Shown piece by piece: positions 50,244 to 59,631 of a stretch of DNA of 64,000 bases. Numbering within the stretch: position 1 is the first letter of the stretch; the number at the start of each line of letters is the position of its first letter. Source of the stretch: Oleiphilus messinensis (lineage in GTDB: Bacteria; Pseudomonadota; Gammaproteobacteria; Pseudomonadales; Oleiphilaceae); NCBI RefSeq assembly GCF_002162375.1, contig NZ_CP021425.1:3604766-3668765 (forward strand), written 5' to 3'. Both the position numbers and the translations under genes were made by a program. The notes beneath the pieces were generated by a model. The model was not told the DNA's origin. It did not search any database and saw only the letters and a program-made list of their open reading frames with translations.

Positions 50244-51131
50244 ATGAGTGCACAGCAATCTTACTATGTGCCAGCCCAAAGCAAGTGGCCTATCGTTGCC
50301 AGCATCGGCTTGTGTGTCACGATGCTGGGTATGGGGTCAATAATGACCAACGGCAGTGCCGGTGAAAGTACAGCCAGCTCTTGGGTACTGTTTTTAATCG
50401 GGGCCACGATTATGGCCTACATGCTTTTTGGCTGGTTTGGTCACGTCATTCATGAAAGCCGGACAGGCATGTACAGTGCACAAATGGATCGCTCTTTTCG
50501 CTGGGGAATGATGTGGTTTATCTTTTCCGAAGTGATGTTTTTTGCAGCGTTCTTTGGCGCACTGTTTTATGCCAGAGTTTTTGCAGTACCCTGGCTTGGC
50601 GGCGAAGGCGACAAGGGTTCAAGCGCAATGCTGTGGCCCGGATTTGAAGCGACCTGGCCACTGTTAAAAAACCCCGACGAAGGTTTATTTCCCGGTCCGA
50701 CCCAGGTAATCGACCCGTGGGCCTTACCGTTGTTGAATACCATATTGCTGGTGTCATCCAGTGTCACGGTCACGATTGCTCACAAAGCGCTCAAGAATAA
50801 TGAACGCTACAAGCTGACCCTCTGGCTGGCTATCACCGTATTACTGGGTGTGGCTTTTTTATTCTTTCAGGCCGAAGAATACATTGAAGCGTACGAGCAT
50901 TTTGATCTGACCCTGGCTTCCGGTATTTATGGCACCACATTCTTCATGCTAACGGGTTTTCACGGTGCCCACGTCACTTTGGGTACGCTGATGCTTTTCA
51001 TTATGCTGTTACGCGTACGGAAAGGTCATTTTACGAAAGAACAGCACTTTGGTTTTGAGGCCGCAAGCTGGTATTGGCACTTCGTTGACGTGGTATGGCT
51101 CGGGCTGTTTGTGTTTGTTTATATTTTGTAA
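50244..51131 (+). CDS. coxC: Cytochrome c oxidase subunit III
   Basis: A 295-residue protein with seven membrane helices; family blocks MWFIFSEVMFFAAFFGALFY, TGFHGAHVTLG and ASWYWHFVDVVWLGLFVFVY. It is a non-catalytic structural subunit of the oxidase. It has an AGGAGG site 13 bp after ctaG. Confidence 0.97.
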   Translation: MSAQQSYYVPAQSKWPIVASIGLCVTMLGMGSIMTNGSAGESTASSWVLFLIGATIMAYMLFGWFGHVIHESRTGMYSAQMDRSFRWGMMWFIFSEVMFFAAFFGALFYARVFAVPWLGGEGDKGSSAMLWPGFEATWPLLKNPDEGLFPGPTQVIDPWALPLLNTILLVSSSVTVTIAHKALKNNERYKLTLWLAITVLLGVAFLFFQAEEYIEAYEHFDLTLASGIYGTTFFMLTGFHGAHVTLGTLMLFIMLLRVRKGHFTKEQHFGFEAASWYWHFVDVVWLGLFVFVYIL

Positions 51132-51148
51132 CTGGCGCTGGAATAAAC

Positions 51149-51355
51149 TCAGGACGGGGTTGGATTCATGTGCAGTTGCCCCGTCCAGAGCGCATAGGCA
51201 ATGACAGCCACCAATAAAATCGCGAGGGAGACACGGACAATCAGCGAATTTACGGTGCGATGGCTTTTACCATCATCTTTAACCAGAAAAACCAAACCAC
51301 TGAACAAACTGACTACGATAGCGATTAACAACAGTACGATAGTAAATTTCAACAT
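51149..51355 (-). CDS. DUF2909 family twin-transmembrane protein
   Basis: A 68-residue protein with two membrane helices (about 4-25 and 40-60) and the intervening KDDGKSHRTVNSLIVRVSL loop typical of DUF2909. It lies inside the cox operon on the opposite strand, as is usual in gammaproteobacteria. A role in oxidase assembly is suspected from context only. Confidence 0.85.
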   Translation of the reverse strand: MLKFTIVLLLIAIVVSLFSGLVFLVKDDGKSHRTVNSLIVRVSLAILLVAVIAYALWTGQLHMNPTPS

Positions 51356-51438
51356 TTTGGGAATAACTCAACAATTCAGAAATGCGATTTACAACCTATT
51401 GTCCCAACATGCTTCGAAACGACAGGAGAATACATAAC

Positions 51439-51513
51439 ATGGGCCAATTTTTATTTTTGTTCAACCAGCCCGTCAACAACGTCTGGCTGACGGGTAAGCC
51501 TTTCTGTGTATAG
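51439..51513 (+). CDS. 24-residue leader ORF overlapping the SURF1 start
   Basis: ATG with a good AGGAG site 9 bp upstream, encoding MGQFLFLFNQPVNNVWLTGK and FCV at the end; its TAG stop lies inside the first three codons of the SURF1 gene (GTGTATAGC). The SURF1 gene has no ribosome site of its own, so translational coupling is plausible. Not a recognised family. Confidence 0.45.
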   Translation: MGQFLFLFNQPVNNVWLTGKPFCV

Positions 51514-52288
51514 CGCGTTTAGAAAAATAACTCAACTCGGGTTTCGCGGAACAGGATTAAAATTTCTGGTGTTCGCCATTTTCTTCACCCCGGTATTGAT
51601 AAAACTTGGCTATTGGCAACTGGACAGAGCGGCAGAAAAAGAACGACTGATTGCACAAATCGAATCACGAACCGCGATGGAGCCACAAGACCTGCCGCCA
51701 CCGGACACACTATCCCCACCGGATCAATGGCAGGCCCATCCTGTCTACCTCTCCGGTCGCTTTGAACCAATGCGCTATCTGTTGCTCGACAATCAAATCC
51801 GAGATGGCAAAGCAGGTTATGACATTCTCCATCTATTTACGCTGACAAACGGGTTAAAGGTGCTGGTCAATCGGGGTTGGGTAGCCGCACCGACGTATCG
51901 TAAAGACCTACCCGAGATTTTCACCCCCCAAAACAGTGTTGAAGTGTACGGATCACTACATCAATACCATGCCCCGCCACTACAATTTGCAGCCACTGAA
52001 GCTAAGGACACGGGCCGAAGGTGGCCTAAAAGGGTACAAGAGATAAACCTTGCGCAACTCGAGCAGGATATGGAGATTAGACTGTATCCACTCATCGTGC
52101 GACTAAAAGACAACCAGCAACCTGGTGCACTGCAGACAGGGTGGCATGTTAACCATGTCTCACCGGCAAAACACAGAGGCTATGCTTTTCAGTGGTTTGC
52201 ACTCGCGGTGACACTTATCACCCTCACGCTGCTGGCCCTAATAAAAACAAACAGGGAACACCCTGAAGGAGTACCATCCCATGACTGA
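51506..52288 (+). CDS. SURF1 family cytochrome oxidase biogenesis protein
   Basis: A 260-residue protein starting at GTG: two membrane helices at the ends (about 18-34 and 230-248) and periplasmic SURF1 blocks LGYWQLDRAAEKERLI, RYLLLDNQIRDGKAGYDILH, LVNRGWVA and GWHVNHVSPAKHRGYAFQWF. It assists insertion of haem A into subunit I. Its start is overlapped by a small leader ORF and its end overlaps the next gene by 8 bp. Confidence 0.92.
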   Translation: MYSAFRKITQLGFRGTGLKFLVFAIFFTPVLIKLGYWQLDRAAEKERLIAQIESRTAMEPQDLPPPDTLSPPDQWQAHPVYLSGRFEPMRYLLLDNQIRDGKAGYDILHLFTLTNGLKVLVNRGWVAAPTYRKDLPEIFTPQNSVEVYGSLHQYHAPPLQFAATEAKDTGRRWPKRVQEINLAQLEQDMEIRLYPLIVRLKDNQQPGALQTGWHVNHVSPAKHRGYAFQWFALAVTLITLTLLALIKTNREHPEGVPSHD

Positions 52289-52985
52289 TAATTCACACAC
52301 TCAATCAAATTCGCCCCCAACCGACAAAACACTTCGTCTTAGTCAGCTTCGCTTACTCGGCCTTTTTGCAATCGCTTTTGTGCCGATTATTCTTGCGACG
52401 TGCATGTTTTTTTTTGGATTTGGCATTCCGACATCTACAGCCAATAAAGGTGAACTCATTCTGCCCCCCATTTCCATTACGGAGATGCCAGCGATCAATC
52501 ACAACCAAAGCATGATTCAAGATGAATTTACGACCAACTTCCTGAAACCAGATGAGCTAACGTCCCCGGGCTCAGCATCCGAAATACCGTTGAAAGCATC
52601 AAAATGGGCATTGCTGATTACCGGAACAGGTGCTTGTTCCCAACAATGTGAACAGGCCCTGTATACAACCCGTCAGGTGAATATTGCACTCGGCAAAGAG
52701 GCTGACCGTGTACAACGCCTTGCCGTACTGGAAGATTTCTCCAACGCGGATCAACTCACACAGTACCCACTACTCAAACTCTATCTGGCGGAAGCACAAG
52801 CCATCCGCTTTTTTAACACCGTCCGGAATGAAAACCTGAAACCCCAAAACGCGACTGCGACCGACTGGTCAATCTGGGTGGTCGATCCCCATGGAAATGT
52901 GATTCTTCATTACGACGCAGAACGTCATGGCAATGACATTCTTAAAGATATGAAGCGATTATTGAAATTATCCAATATTGGGTAA
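52281..52985 (+). CDS. SCO-like thioredoxin-fold membrane protein
   Basis: A 234-residue protein with one N-terminal membrane helix (about 27-47) and a periplasmic thioredoxin-like domain with a CSQQC pair (KWALLITGTGACSQQCEQAL) and a late WSIWVVDPHGNVILHYD strand. The layout recalls SCO1/SenC copper chaperones, with a CxxxC motif, but the conserved metal-binding histidine is not obvious. It lies between SURF1 and ctaA, so a role in CuA or haem assembly is likely. Confidence 0.65.
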   Translation: MTDNSHTQSNSPPTDKTLRLSQLRLLGLFAIAFVPIILATCMFFFGFGIPTSTANKGELILPPISITEMPAINHNQSMIQDEFTTNFLKPDELTSPGSASEIPLKASKWALLITGTGACSQQCEQALYTTRQVNIALGKEADRVQRLAVLEDFSNADQLTQYPLLKLYLAEAQAIRFFNTVRNENLKPQNATATDWSIWVVDPHGNVILHYDAERHGNDILKDMKRLLKLSNIG

Positions 52986-53020
52986 TCAACGGATTACCAC
53001 TCCATTAAAGGGATCACATT

Positions 53021-54214
53021 ATGAATGAAGCGGACATAAGCTCCAGCATCGCTAAACACAAGACGCATACCCTGCTGCAACGACTTGTCTGTGTTGCAAC
53101 ACTGCTGGCGCTCATAGTAGTCGCGTTGGGCGCCTATACGCGGCTAAAGGACGCTGGACTAGGTTGCCCTGACTGGCCTGGCTGTTACGGTTTCCTCACC
53201 GTGCCGGAACATGTAGACGATATCGCTATCGCTGAAGCGCGATACCCCCATGCTCCGGTCGAACCCCACAAAGGTTGGCCAGAGATGATCCATCGCTATG
53301 CTGCGAGCCTCTTGGGTTTGGTTATTTTAGTTCATGCTGTGATTGCCATGAGGATACACACACGGGCAATGCGGGATGGCTCAGGGGATACCACAATAAA
53401 AAGCCAGCCGGTTTTTTCCTTCATGCTTCTGCTACTGGTCATTGCACAGGGCATGTTTGGCATGTGGACCGTAACATTGCAACTCTGGCCACAAGTCGTA
53501 GCCACCCACCTGCTGGGTGGCTTTGCCACACTTAGCTTGTTATTCCTGTTGTGGTTACAAAGGACTCAGCCCCCGGTACAAAGCACGCAACGATCCCCAC
53601 AATTTAAAGCATTGAAAGCGGTTCTTCCATTGGGCTTTATCGCCATTGTACTGGTCGTAATGCAGATATTCCTCGGCGCCTGGACTGCTGCGAATTATGC
53701 TGCCGTTGCCTGTCCGGACTTCCCCACCTGCCAGGGGCAATACCTGCCGGATATGGACTTTAAACAAGGATTCGACATTACCCAGGCAATCGGGCCAAAT
53801 TACCTCGGAGGCACCATGGACAATGCCGCGCGGGTTGCTATTCACGTCAGCCACCGGATTGGAGCGCTGCTTGTCAGTCTGTATTTGATCGGTCTCTGTA
53901 TCTTTACCTGGCGGAAGTTAACGCTGACCTGGCAACACCCTCTGGCTAAAGCCCTTTGTCTGGTGCTGGCTGCGCTTACAACCCAGATCACCCTCGGTAT
54001 TGTCAATGTAATGTGGTTGATCCCCCTGCCCATCGCATTAGCTCATAATCTCGGCGGCGCGGCCTTGCTGCTCAGCCTCGTTTTCTTCAATTTCCAGCTT
54101 TACAGATTGCGACAACTGCATGACCTTCCAGCACAAGCGCACAGAAAACCAGCCACAGGCTCCGTCTTCAGTACACCTTCTCTCGCCACGACAAAAATAA
54201 TGAATCAAGAGTGA
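53021..54214 (+). CDS. ctaA: Haem A synthase CtaA (Cox15)
   Basis: A 397-residue protein with eight membrane helices. Conserved blocks: GAYTRLKDAGLGCPDWPGCY near the start, EMIHRYAASLLGLVI with a haem-ligand histidine, CPDFPTCQGQYLPD, and IHVSHRIGALLVSLY. It converts haem O to haem A. It overlaps the ctaB region by 4 bp. Confidence 0.96.
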   Translation: MNEADISSSIAKHKTHTLLQRLVCVATLLALIVVALGAYTRLKDAGLGCPDWPGCYGFLTVPEHVDDIAIAEARYPHAPVEPHKGWPEMIHRYAASLLGLVILVHAVIAMRIHTRAMRDGSGDTTIKSQPVFSFMLLLLVIAQGMFGMWTVTLQLWPQVVATHLLGGFATLSLLFLLWLQRTQPPVQSTQRSPQFKALKAVLPLGFIAIVLVVMQIFLGAWTAANYAAVACPDFPTCQGQYLPDMDFKQGFDITQAIGPNYLGGTMDNAARVAIHVSHRIGALLVSLYLIGLCIFTWRKLTLTWQHPLAKALCLVLAALTTQITLGIVNVMWLIPLPIALAHNLGGAALLLSLVFFNFQLYRLRQLHDLPAQAHRKPATGSVFSTPSLATTKIMNQE

Positions 54215-54219
54215 ATACC

Positions 54220-55152
54220 ATGAAAACCGACAACAATAATACCCAACTCAAACTTGCTTCCCCCCTCAGCCAACAACATCACGCCAGTTGGCGGGATTAT
54301 CTGGAAATGTGCAAACCCAATGTGGTTGCACTTATGATCCTGACCTCTGTAATCGGCATGATGTTAGCGCGCCCCGGCTTACCAGGTTGGGATATCATGC
54401 TTTTCGGCAACCTGGGTATCGCGCTGATGGCTGCGTCAGCGGCTGTCATCAACCATGTTGTGGATCGCAAAGTGGATACGCTAATGGCCCGCACCAGCAA
54501 TCGACCATTGGCCAAAGGCAAAGTGGAGGTCAGCAGTGCCTTGCTTTTTTCCGCAGTACTCGGCGGCACCGGGATGACCATACTACTCGTCCAAATCAAT
54601 GCGCTCACCGCCTGGCTGACGCTGGCATCCTTGATTGGCTATGCGTTCATCTACACCCTGTTCCTGAAACGGGCGACACCGCAGAATATCGTGATTGGCG
54701 GATTGGCTGGCGCAGCCCCTCCATTATTGGGCTGGACCGCGATGACAGGAGCCGTTGAACCGAACAGCCTGTTACTTGTTTTGATTATATTCGCCTGGAC
54801 ACCGCCTCACTTCTGGGCCCTGGCGATACATCGAAAAGCAGAGTATGCAAAAGCCGATATCCCGATGCTGCCCGTTACCCATGGGGAGTCCTACACCAAG
54901 CTTCAGATCCTGCTCTATACACTGATCCTGTTTGCCGTGAGTCTGTTTCCATTTATTACCGGGATGAGTGGCTTGATTTATCTGGTTTCAGCAGTGATTC
55001 TGGGCCTTCGATTCATTGACTGGGCCTGTGCCATGATTCGCGATTCACGTCCCCATGCAGCAATCAAAACATTCAAATATTCCATCACTTATTTGATGTT
55101 GCTCTTTATTGCACTACTGGCGGATCACTTCATCATGCCGACACTGGCCTGA
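54220..55152 (+). CDS. ctaB: Haem O synthase CtaB (protoheme IX farnesyltransferase)
   Basis: A 310-residue UbiA-family protein; the ATG at 54220 is used, although a GTG at 54211 within the ctaA end is possible. The first motif reads NHVVDRKVDTLMARTSNRPL (the usual N-D-x-x-D appears as N-x-x-x-D-x-x-x-D) and the second YAKADIPMLPVTHGE. It makes haem O for CtaA. It is the last gene of the oxidase block. Confidence 0.95.
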   Translation: MKTDNNNTQLKLASPLSQQHHASWRDYLEMCKPNVVALMILTSVIGMMLARPGLPGWDIMLFGNLGIALMAASAAVINHVVDRKVDTLMARTSNRPLAKGKVEVSSALLFSAVLGGTGMTILLVQINALTAWLTLASLIGYAFIYTLFLKRATPQNIVIGGLAGAAPPLLGWTAMTGAVEPNSLLLVLIIFAWTPPHFWALAIHRKAEYAKADIPMLPVTHGESYTKLQILLYTLILFAVSLFPFITGMSGLIYLVSAVILGLRFIDWACAMIRDSRPHAAIKTFKYSITYLMLLFIALLADHFIMPTLA

Positions 55153-55264
55153 CCCCTTCAGGCTTATTCGATCTATTCTGATTGCCCGGCAAGATACGGG
55201 CAATCACAAATAGCTTGTGATTTCAGTGAAAGGTAGCCCCACCCGAAATAAAGATAAACACACC

Positions 55265-56197
55265 CTAGAGCACAGGTTCTGGATGAGAGCTGAGGTCTGC
55301 TTCCGGCGTCAAAGTACCGATTACATGTTCCAGAAAGCCTTGGTAATGACGTGTCACCTCAACGGGTTTTTCGATGAACGGCAGGTGTGCACATTCCGGT
55401 ATTTGTTTCCTGACTACCCAAGGGCAACGACGCCGAATAAGCAACAGACTGTCATCCTGCAAAAAAGAATCATTCTGGCCATCGATAATCATGCTGTGTT
55501 TTGGCAGGTATTTCAGACATTTCAGCAAGACATTCATACTGTACTGCATGTGTTCAAGCAAGCGGACGTGAAACGACTCGTAGCGTTGAAGCTCTTTGAG
55601 GCGATATTTCAGGAGCGTTTTGGGAATTTTTGGCGGTGAATAAAAGAGCTTCTGATTGAAAGCCTCTACGTCTTCCGCGGTCTCGAATCGCAACATGTTA
55701 CGGAACGCGGTAAAGCGATTTTCCTGTTCAGGGCTGGATAACGCGATATCGAATGCGAGTGCAGAAACAAGGCACAGGGAATCTATCATATCACCGTAAC
55801 GGGCGGCATAGACTGCACAAACGTTAGCGCCCAGGGAGTGACCAACAATATTGAACTGATCTAACCCCAGGGCACAGACAAAGTCTTGCAATGCTTCCGC
55901 CAGCGCTATGAAATCATACTGATTATTATAGGTCTCCAGGCCACTGTGCAGACCAGGCAAATCCATGGCGATGACATGATAATCTGCGGCCACCAAATGG
56001 TTCATGACTGAACGCCAGACTGTTTTGGAGTTCGTCAGGCCATGAACCATCAAAACGGTAGGACGATTACGATTACCACCCTCAAGGTAACGCCAGTGGT
56101 TGCGGGGGGTTCTCACTTGTTTGGCTTTCAGGGCACCGAGATAACTTTTTATGTGGTTCGAAAACAGGAACAACGTATCTTCTGAGGAAATAGCCAT
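55265..56197 (-). CDS. Alpha/beta hydrolase
   Basis: A 310-residue protein: oxyanion region MVHGLTNSKTVW, nucleophile elbow GHSLGANVCA, probable acid in IIDGQNDSFL and histidine in PECAHLPFIEKP. This fits a serine hydrolase (esterase/lipase-like) without a signal peptide. The substrate is unknown. Single gene convergent with ctaB. Confidence 0.85.
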   Translation of the reverse strand: MAISSEDTLFLFSNHIKSYLGALKAKQVRTPRNHWRYLEGGNRNRPTVLMVHGLTNSKTVWRSVMNHLVAADYHVIAMDLPGLHSGLETYNNQYDFIALAEALQDFVCALGLDQFNIVGHSLGANVCAVYAARYGDMIDSLCLVSALAFDIALSSPEQENRFTAFRNMLRFETAEDVEAFNQKLFYSPPKIPKTLLKYRLKELQRYESFHVRLLEHMQYSMNVLLKCLKYLPKHSMIIDGQNDSFLQDDSLLLIRRRCPWVVRKQIPECAHLPFIEKPVEVTRHYQGFLEHVIGTLTPEADLSSHPEPVL

Positions 56198-56433
56198 ATC
56201 GCTTGCCTTGAATTAATGACAACACATCCCTCTTGCTCTCTACCCCGGACATTCCATGCCGTAAAAGTAGCCGGTATCACAGTTCGCAATCCGACCAGCG
56301 CCCTATTCTACTGCAGGTTGCGCCGGAATCGAAATCCGGCGCCCACAATTCAGTCAGTTTTTACATCTTGTTTACAATTAAAACCGGGCCAGTGGTTAAA
56401 ACAGCGCCATACTCATGCAGTAATATCGCTGCT

Positions 56434-56946
56434 CTAGAGATCCGCTTGGAGAGTATTCGCCCCCTTCCATAACTGCCAGCCTAGAGCGATAAAACCAATA
56501 CCGAAGGCTATACCGGCAATACTGAATAACACCGTCACACTCATCAACATTGAGAGCAGACCAAAGGCAAATGACAACAGGAACGACAGCGGTACAATAC
56601 GGCCCAACAGCCCGTTTTGCAGAAGATTTACCGAAAACATTACCGTCCCCACACCAATCACGGGTGAGCCGATCTGATAAATTCCGACCTCGTATAGTGT
56701 CGCTTCCGGGCCCGCAATAAGCGCAATACCACAGAGTGTGAGCAACAAACCGACACGGCCGAGGGCATTCAGGCGCTCGCGAAGAAAGGCAAATACCCCC
56801 GCCAGCGCAAGCACGAAGCAAAGATCTATGATGATATAGAACAAATTCAGAATTTCACTGCCATCATAGCTGAAAAAGCTCGAAACTATCCGTAATCCAC
56901 CGCCCAGCATCGCTGCAGCAGCCAAAATTTTGAAGTCCTTCACCAC
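56434..56946 (-). CDS. Hypothetical polytopic membrane protein
   Basis: About 170 residues with five or six membrane helices and no recognised family. The start is uncertain: an AAGGAG site precedes two consecutive GTG codons (56946 and 56943), after which VVKDFKILAAAAMLGGGLRI begins; the ORF to 57057 lacks a ribosome site. The helix-rich pattern resembles small DUF-type membrane proteins often linked to stress genes. Confidence 0.55.
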   Translation of the reverse strand: MVKDFKILAAAAMLGGGLRIVSSFFSYDGSEILNLFYIIIDLCFVLALAGVFAFLRERLNALGRVGLLLTLCGIALIAGPEATLYEVGIYQIGSPVIGVGTVMFSVNLLQNGLLGRIVPLSFLLSFAFGLLSMLMSVTVLFSIAGIAFGIGFIALGWQLWKGANTLQADL

Positions 56947-57101
56947 AATATCTCCTTTCACCAGGGCCAGTGGGCCATTTTTAGCTATATTCCATGAGCA
57001 CTTTTCGCCTTGAAATTCTCTGGGCGATATATTTTTTATCCTAATCCCCGTATACATAAGAGAAATTGAGCGAGTGCCTATCAGCAGCCGCTCATCGATG
57101 T

Positions 57102-57392
57102 TTACAAATCTGCCTGGATAAAGTATTTGATCTCTGGCGGCGCAGAGAGGAATTCAGCAAGCTGGTTCAAAACACCATTTTCATCGATATGCTGAAGATA
57201 AGCCAAATGACTTTCTCGAGTCAGCCATTGCTCGTCCAGGAGCATTTCTGAATTGTCCTCGGAAAACAGAACACTTACGTTCAAATTTCCTTTGAAACCT
57301 CGAACATTCGGTAAATTATTTTCCAGAAAATCCCATAATAAAGTTACGCTTCCGGGTTTTAGCGGGCAATTCAGAGTTACTCTTACACTCAT
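57102..57392 (-). CDS. Antibiotic biosynthesis monooxygenase (ABM)-like protein
   Basis: A 96-residue single-domain protein with the dimeric alpha/beta-barrel pattern: VRVTLNCPLKPGSVTLLWDF, a central DNSEMLLDEQWLTRESHLAY block, and EFLSAPPEIKYF. Substrates of such proteins vary widely (quinones, haem, none known). It lies between a membrane protein and an AraC regulator. Confidence 0.75.
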   Translation of the reverse strand: MSVRVTLNCPLKPGSVTLLWDFLENNLPNVRGFKGNLNVSVLFSEDNSEMLLDEQWLTRESHLAYLQHIDENGVLNQLAEFLSAPPEIKYFIQADL

Positions 57393-57484
57393 CGTTTTTT
57401 CCTTCTGTTAGTTAAGGTCGCTCTACGTTAACGACGCTACAGAAGTGGCACCACTTATAAACGGTCAAACATGCCGAATTTCGG

Positions 57485-58369
57485 TCATTTTAATGGATTA
57501 TTTTGCTTGGGGGTGTGCCCGAATCGCACTTTGAAGGCTTTGATAAAATTGGACACGTTCTCATACCCCAGTTCTGCTGCAGCTGCGGTTACCGTAAAGC
57601 CGTTTACGTCTATCAGCTCTTTGGCACGAAATAGCCTTCTATCCGTCAGCCATTTATGAGGTGTGGACTGAAATGTCTGCTTAAAGTCTCGATTAAAACT
57701 GGATAGACTCCGTCCCGACAAATGGGCCAGATCCGTTACTGAAAGGTGTAATACGTCCGGCTGTGCCAAAAGTTGTTCCAGATTTCGCTTTGGCAGTTGT
57801 TGGCTCATGTTCAACAACATACCGGGAAGCTTTTTGTCTACCTCTCTCCAGGCGATAAGGTGCAAGAGTTCCAATAATTTACTGCTCAAATATCCCGGTT
57901 CAGTTAGCTTTGGCTGAATCGTTTTGAAGAAATTAGATATCAGATCGTCCGGATCAGTAACTAGACAATGGTCGGGGCTGGCGGAACTCGGATCGGGGAA
58001 TACATTAAAGCCGCGTAAAAACTCACTGACGACCTCCCCGTCAAAAAAAACGAGATATGCGCTTAACCTATCCGTGCTCTTAACAAAGTCAGAATTAAGG
58101 CAGGCCCCTTGCGGGAGGAAGACCCCGTTACTGGCTGAAAGTTCGATGTGCTCGTTCTTGCAATTGGTCAGTATCTCCTTACCGCTTTCAATATACACGA
58201 AGCAAGGCATCGTGGAATAAAACTCGACATCCACCAGATCCTGCTCAAGGCACTTATGAAAAATGCCGGAATTTCTGGATTGCATGATGAGCTCAACATC
58301 TCGCATACCATACAGCGCACGGGGGATTACCAGTACATTTCGTTGCGTATACTCAAATACCGTTTTCAT
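57485..58369 (-). CDS. AraC-family transcriptional regulator
   Basis: A 294-residue protein: a variable N-terminal domain (about 1-190) and a C-terminal double helix-turn-helix (VTDLAHLSGRSLSSFNRDFK; VTAAAAELGYENVSNFIKAF; RFGHTP). It is divergent from nothing obvious; the ABM-like gene 92 bp downstream could be a target. An effector cannot be predicted. Confidence 0.88.
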   Translation of the reverse strand: MKTVFEYTQRNVLVIPRALYGMRDVELIMQSRNSGIFHKCLEQDLVDVEFYSTMPCFVYIESGKEILTNCKNEHIELSASNGVFLPQGACLNSDFVKSTDRLSAYLVFFDGEVVSEFLRGFNVFPDPSSASPDHCLVTDPDDLISNFFKTIQPKLTEPGYLSSKLLELLHLIAWREVDKKLPGMLLNMSQQLPKRNLEQLLAQPDVLHLSVTDLAHLSGRSLSSFNRDFKQTFQSTPHKWLTDRRLFRAKELIDVNGFTVTAAAAELGYENVSNFIKAFKVRFGHTPKQNNPLK

Positions 58370-58405
58370 CCATTCATTTCACGAAGGTTCAGGGGGTCGC
58401 TAACA

Positions 58406-59554
58406 CTAAGGTAAAGCCCCCTGTGCCAGAACCGTTTTTCGATATATGGCTTCATGGGCTTTTAAACGGGGCAGCTCGTCATCGCTGAAATAGGCATGCC
58501 GCAATGTCTCTAACTGTTGCTGTTGTTCCGCTGGATCAGAAACTGAGTCCTGCACATATTGATGCAGCGCCAGGTACTGGTCAAGTCGATTTTGCCAGTC
58601 CTGTTCACGCTGGTAGTGTTCAAGCATGGAATCAATTGTCTCAGTACTGTAGTTTTTAGACAGTTGCTCCCGAATAACCACTTCCGGCTCCCCGGCATCG
58701 AACAGATCTCGGGCTTGGTTCGCAAGTTCTGCACTCTCACGTGCCGCTGCTTGTGCGCTATGCATGTTGTCAGGCATTTTTGCTTCCAATGCTCTGATTT
58801 GAATAGCTTGCTCTTCAGGTGTCAAATGATCTTTCGCTCTGATTTTCATGGTATTGACAGCAAATTCCGCATACGCCTCCTCCAGTCGAAAAAACGCATC
58901 TGCCGCTTCTGGCGACATATACTCCCGGCGAAGTCGCTTGATATGTTCAAAGGTTTTTTCCATTGTTTCGGCAAAGTAAGTATAATTTTGTTCTTCCGGT
59001 GGCCGGAGGGACTGATCCATTATTTCCTGAAGCGCGTGCTGGTATGCAACATAGCTTTCCAAAAGCTGCATAACCTGCTGGACGGCCTGATCCGGGACCC
59101 GGGCCTGTGCCTGTTTTTGAATTTCCAGAATAGCATCTGCTGCGGAGACCTCTCCAACAGCACTGAGGAAGTAATCAAAAAAGTCCTTCACCGAGAGATC
59201 AAGAACTAGATTTCCGGCAGAGTCGACCTGGAGCTGGCCATCTATTTCCGTACCCGCCAATACCGCAGCATAGGATTCAGCCTGCCATTCCACAGCTTCG
59301 GGGATGGACTGATTCTGATCAACACGCTTAGCGTTTACGTCAGGCACATTGCTGTTGCCTGATACCTGTCCGGTTGCACTCTCCGCCCCCGTGGCCGGCG
59401 GTTCAGCCAAAGCGATAACTGGCGACAAGCTATCATGCTCTCCATCACCCCAGTTCATCGAAAGGAAAATATAGGCTACACCACAGACACAGACAATCAA
59501 CAAAGCCGCCGCAATCTGCAGAGCATAACGCGCTCTTTGATTTACCGATTTCAT
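58406..59554 (-). CDS. Lipase-specific foldase (lipase chaperone)
   Basis: The ATG at 59554 (MKSVNQRARYALQ) is chosen over the GTG codons before it. The 382-residue protein has an N-terminal membrane anchor (about 12-30), a low-complexity linker and the foldase helical domain; the family motif RxxFDY-(F/C)LSAxGE appears as VKDFFDYFLSAVGE. It folds the partner lipase in the periplasm before type II secretion. It lies 77 bp after the lipase gene. Confidence 0.92.
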   Translation of the reverse strand: MKSVNQRARYALQIAAALLIVCVCGVAYIFLSMNWGDGEHDSLSPVIALAEPPATGAESATGQVSGNSNVPDVNAKRVDQNQSIPEAVEWQAESYAAVLAGTEIDGQLQVDSAGNLVLDLSVKDFFDYFLSAVGEVSAADAILEIQKQAQARVPDQAVQQVMQLLESYVAYQHALQEIMDQSLRPPEEQNYTYFAETMEKTFEHIKRLRREYMSPEAADAFFRLEEAYAEFAVNTMKIRAKDHLTPEEQAIQIRALEAKMPDNMHSAQAAARESAELANQARDLFDAGEPEVVIREQLSKNYSTETIDSMLEHYQREQDWQNRLDQYLALHQYVQDSVSDPAEQQQQLETLRHAYFSDDELPRLKAHEAIYRKTVLAQGALP

Positions 59555-59631
59555 CACCACCTCACTCTTCTACCGAAAATCAATGGCCAGTACGATACCG
59601 TTCCAGCCATTGATTTCATTTTCTATCGCAA

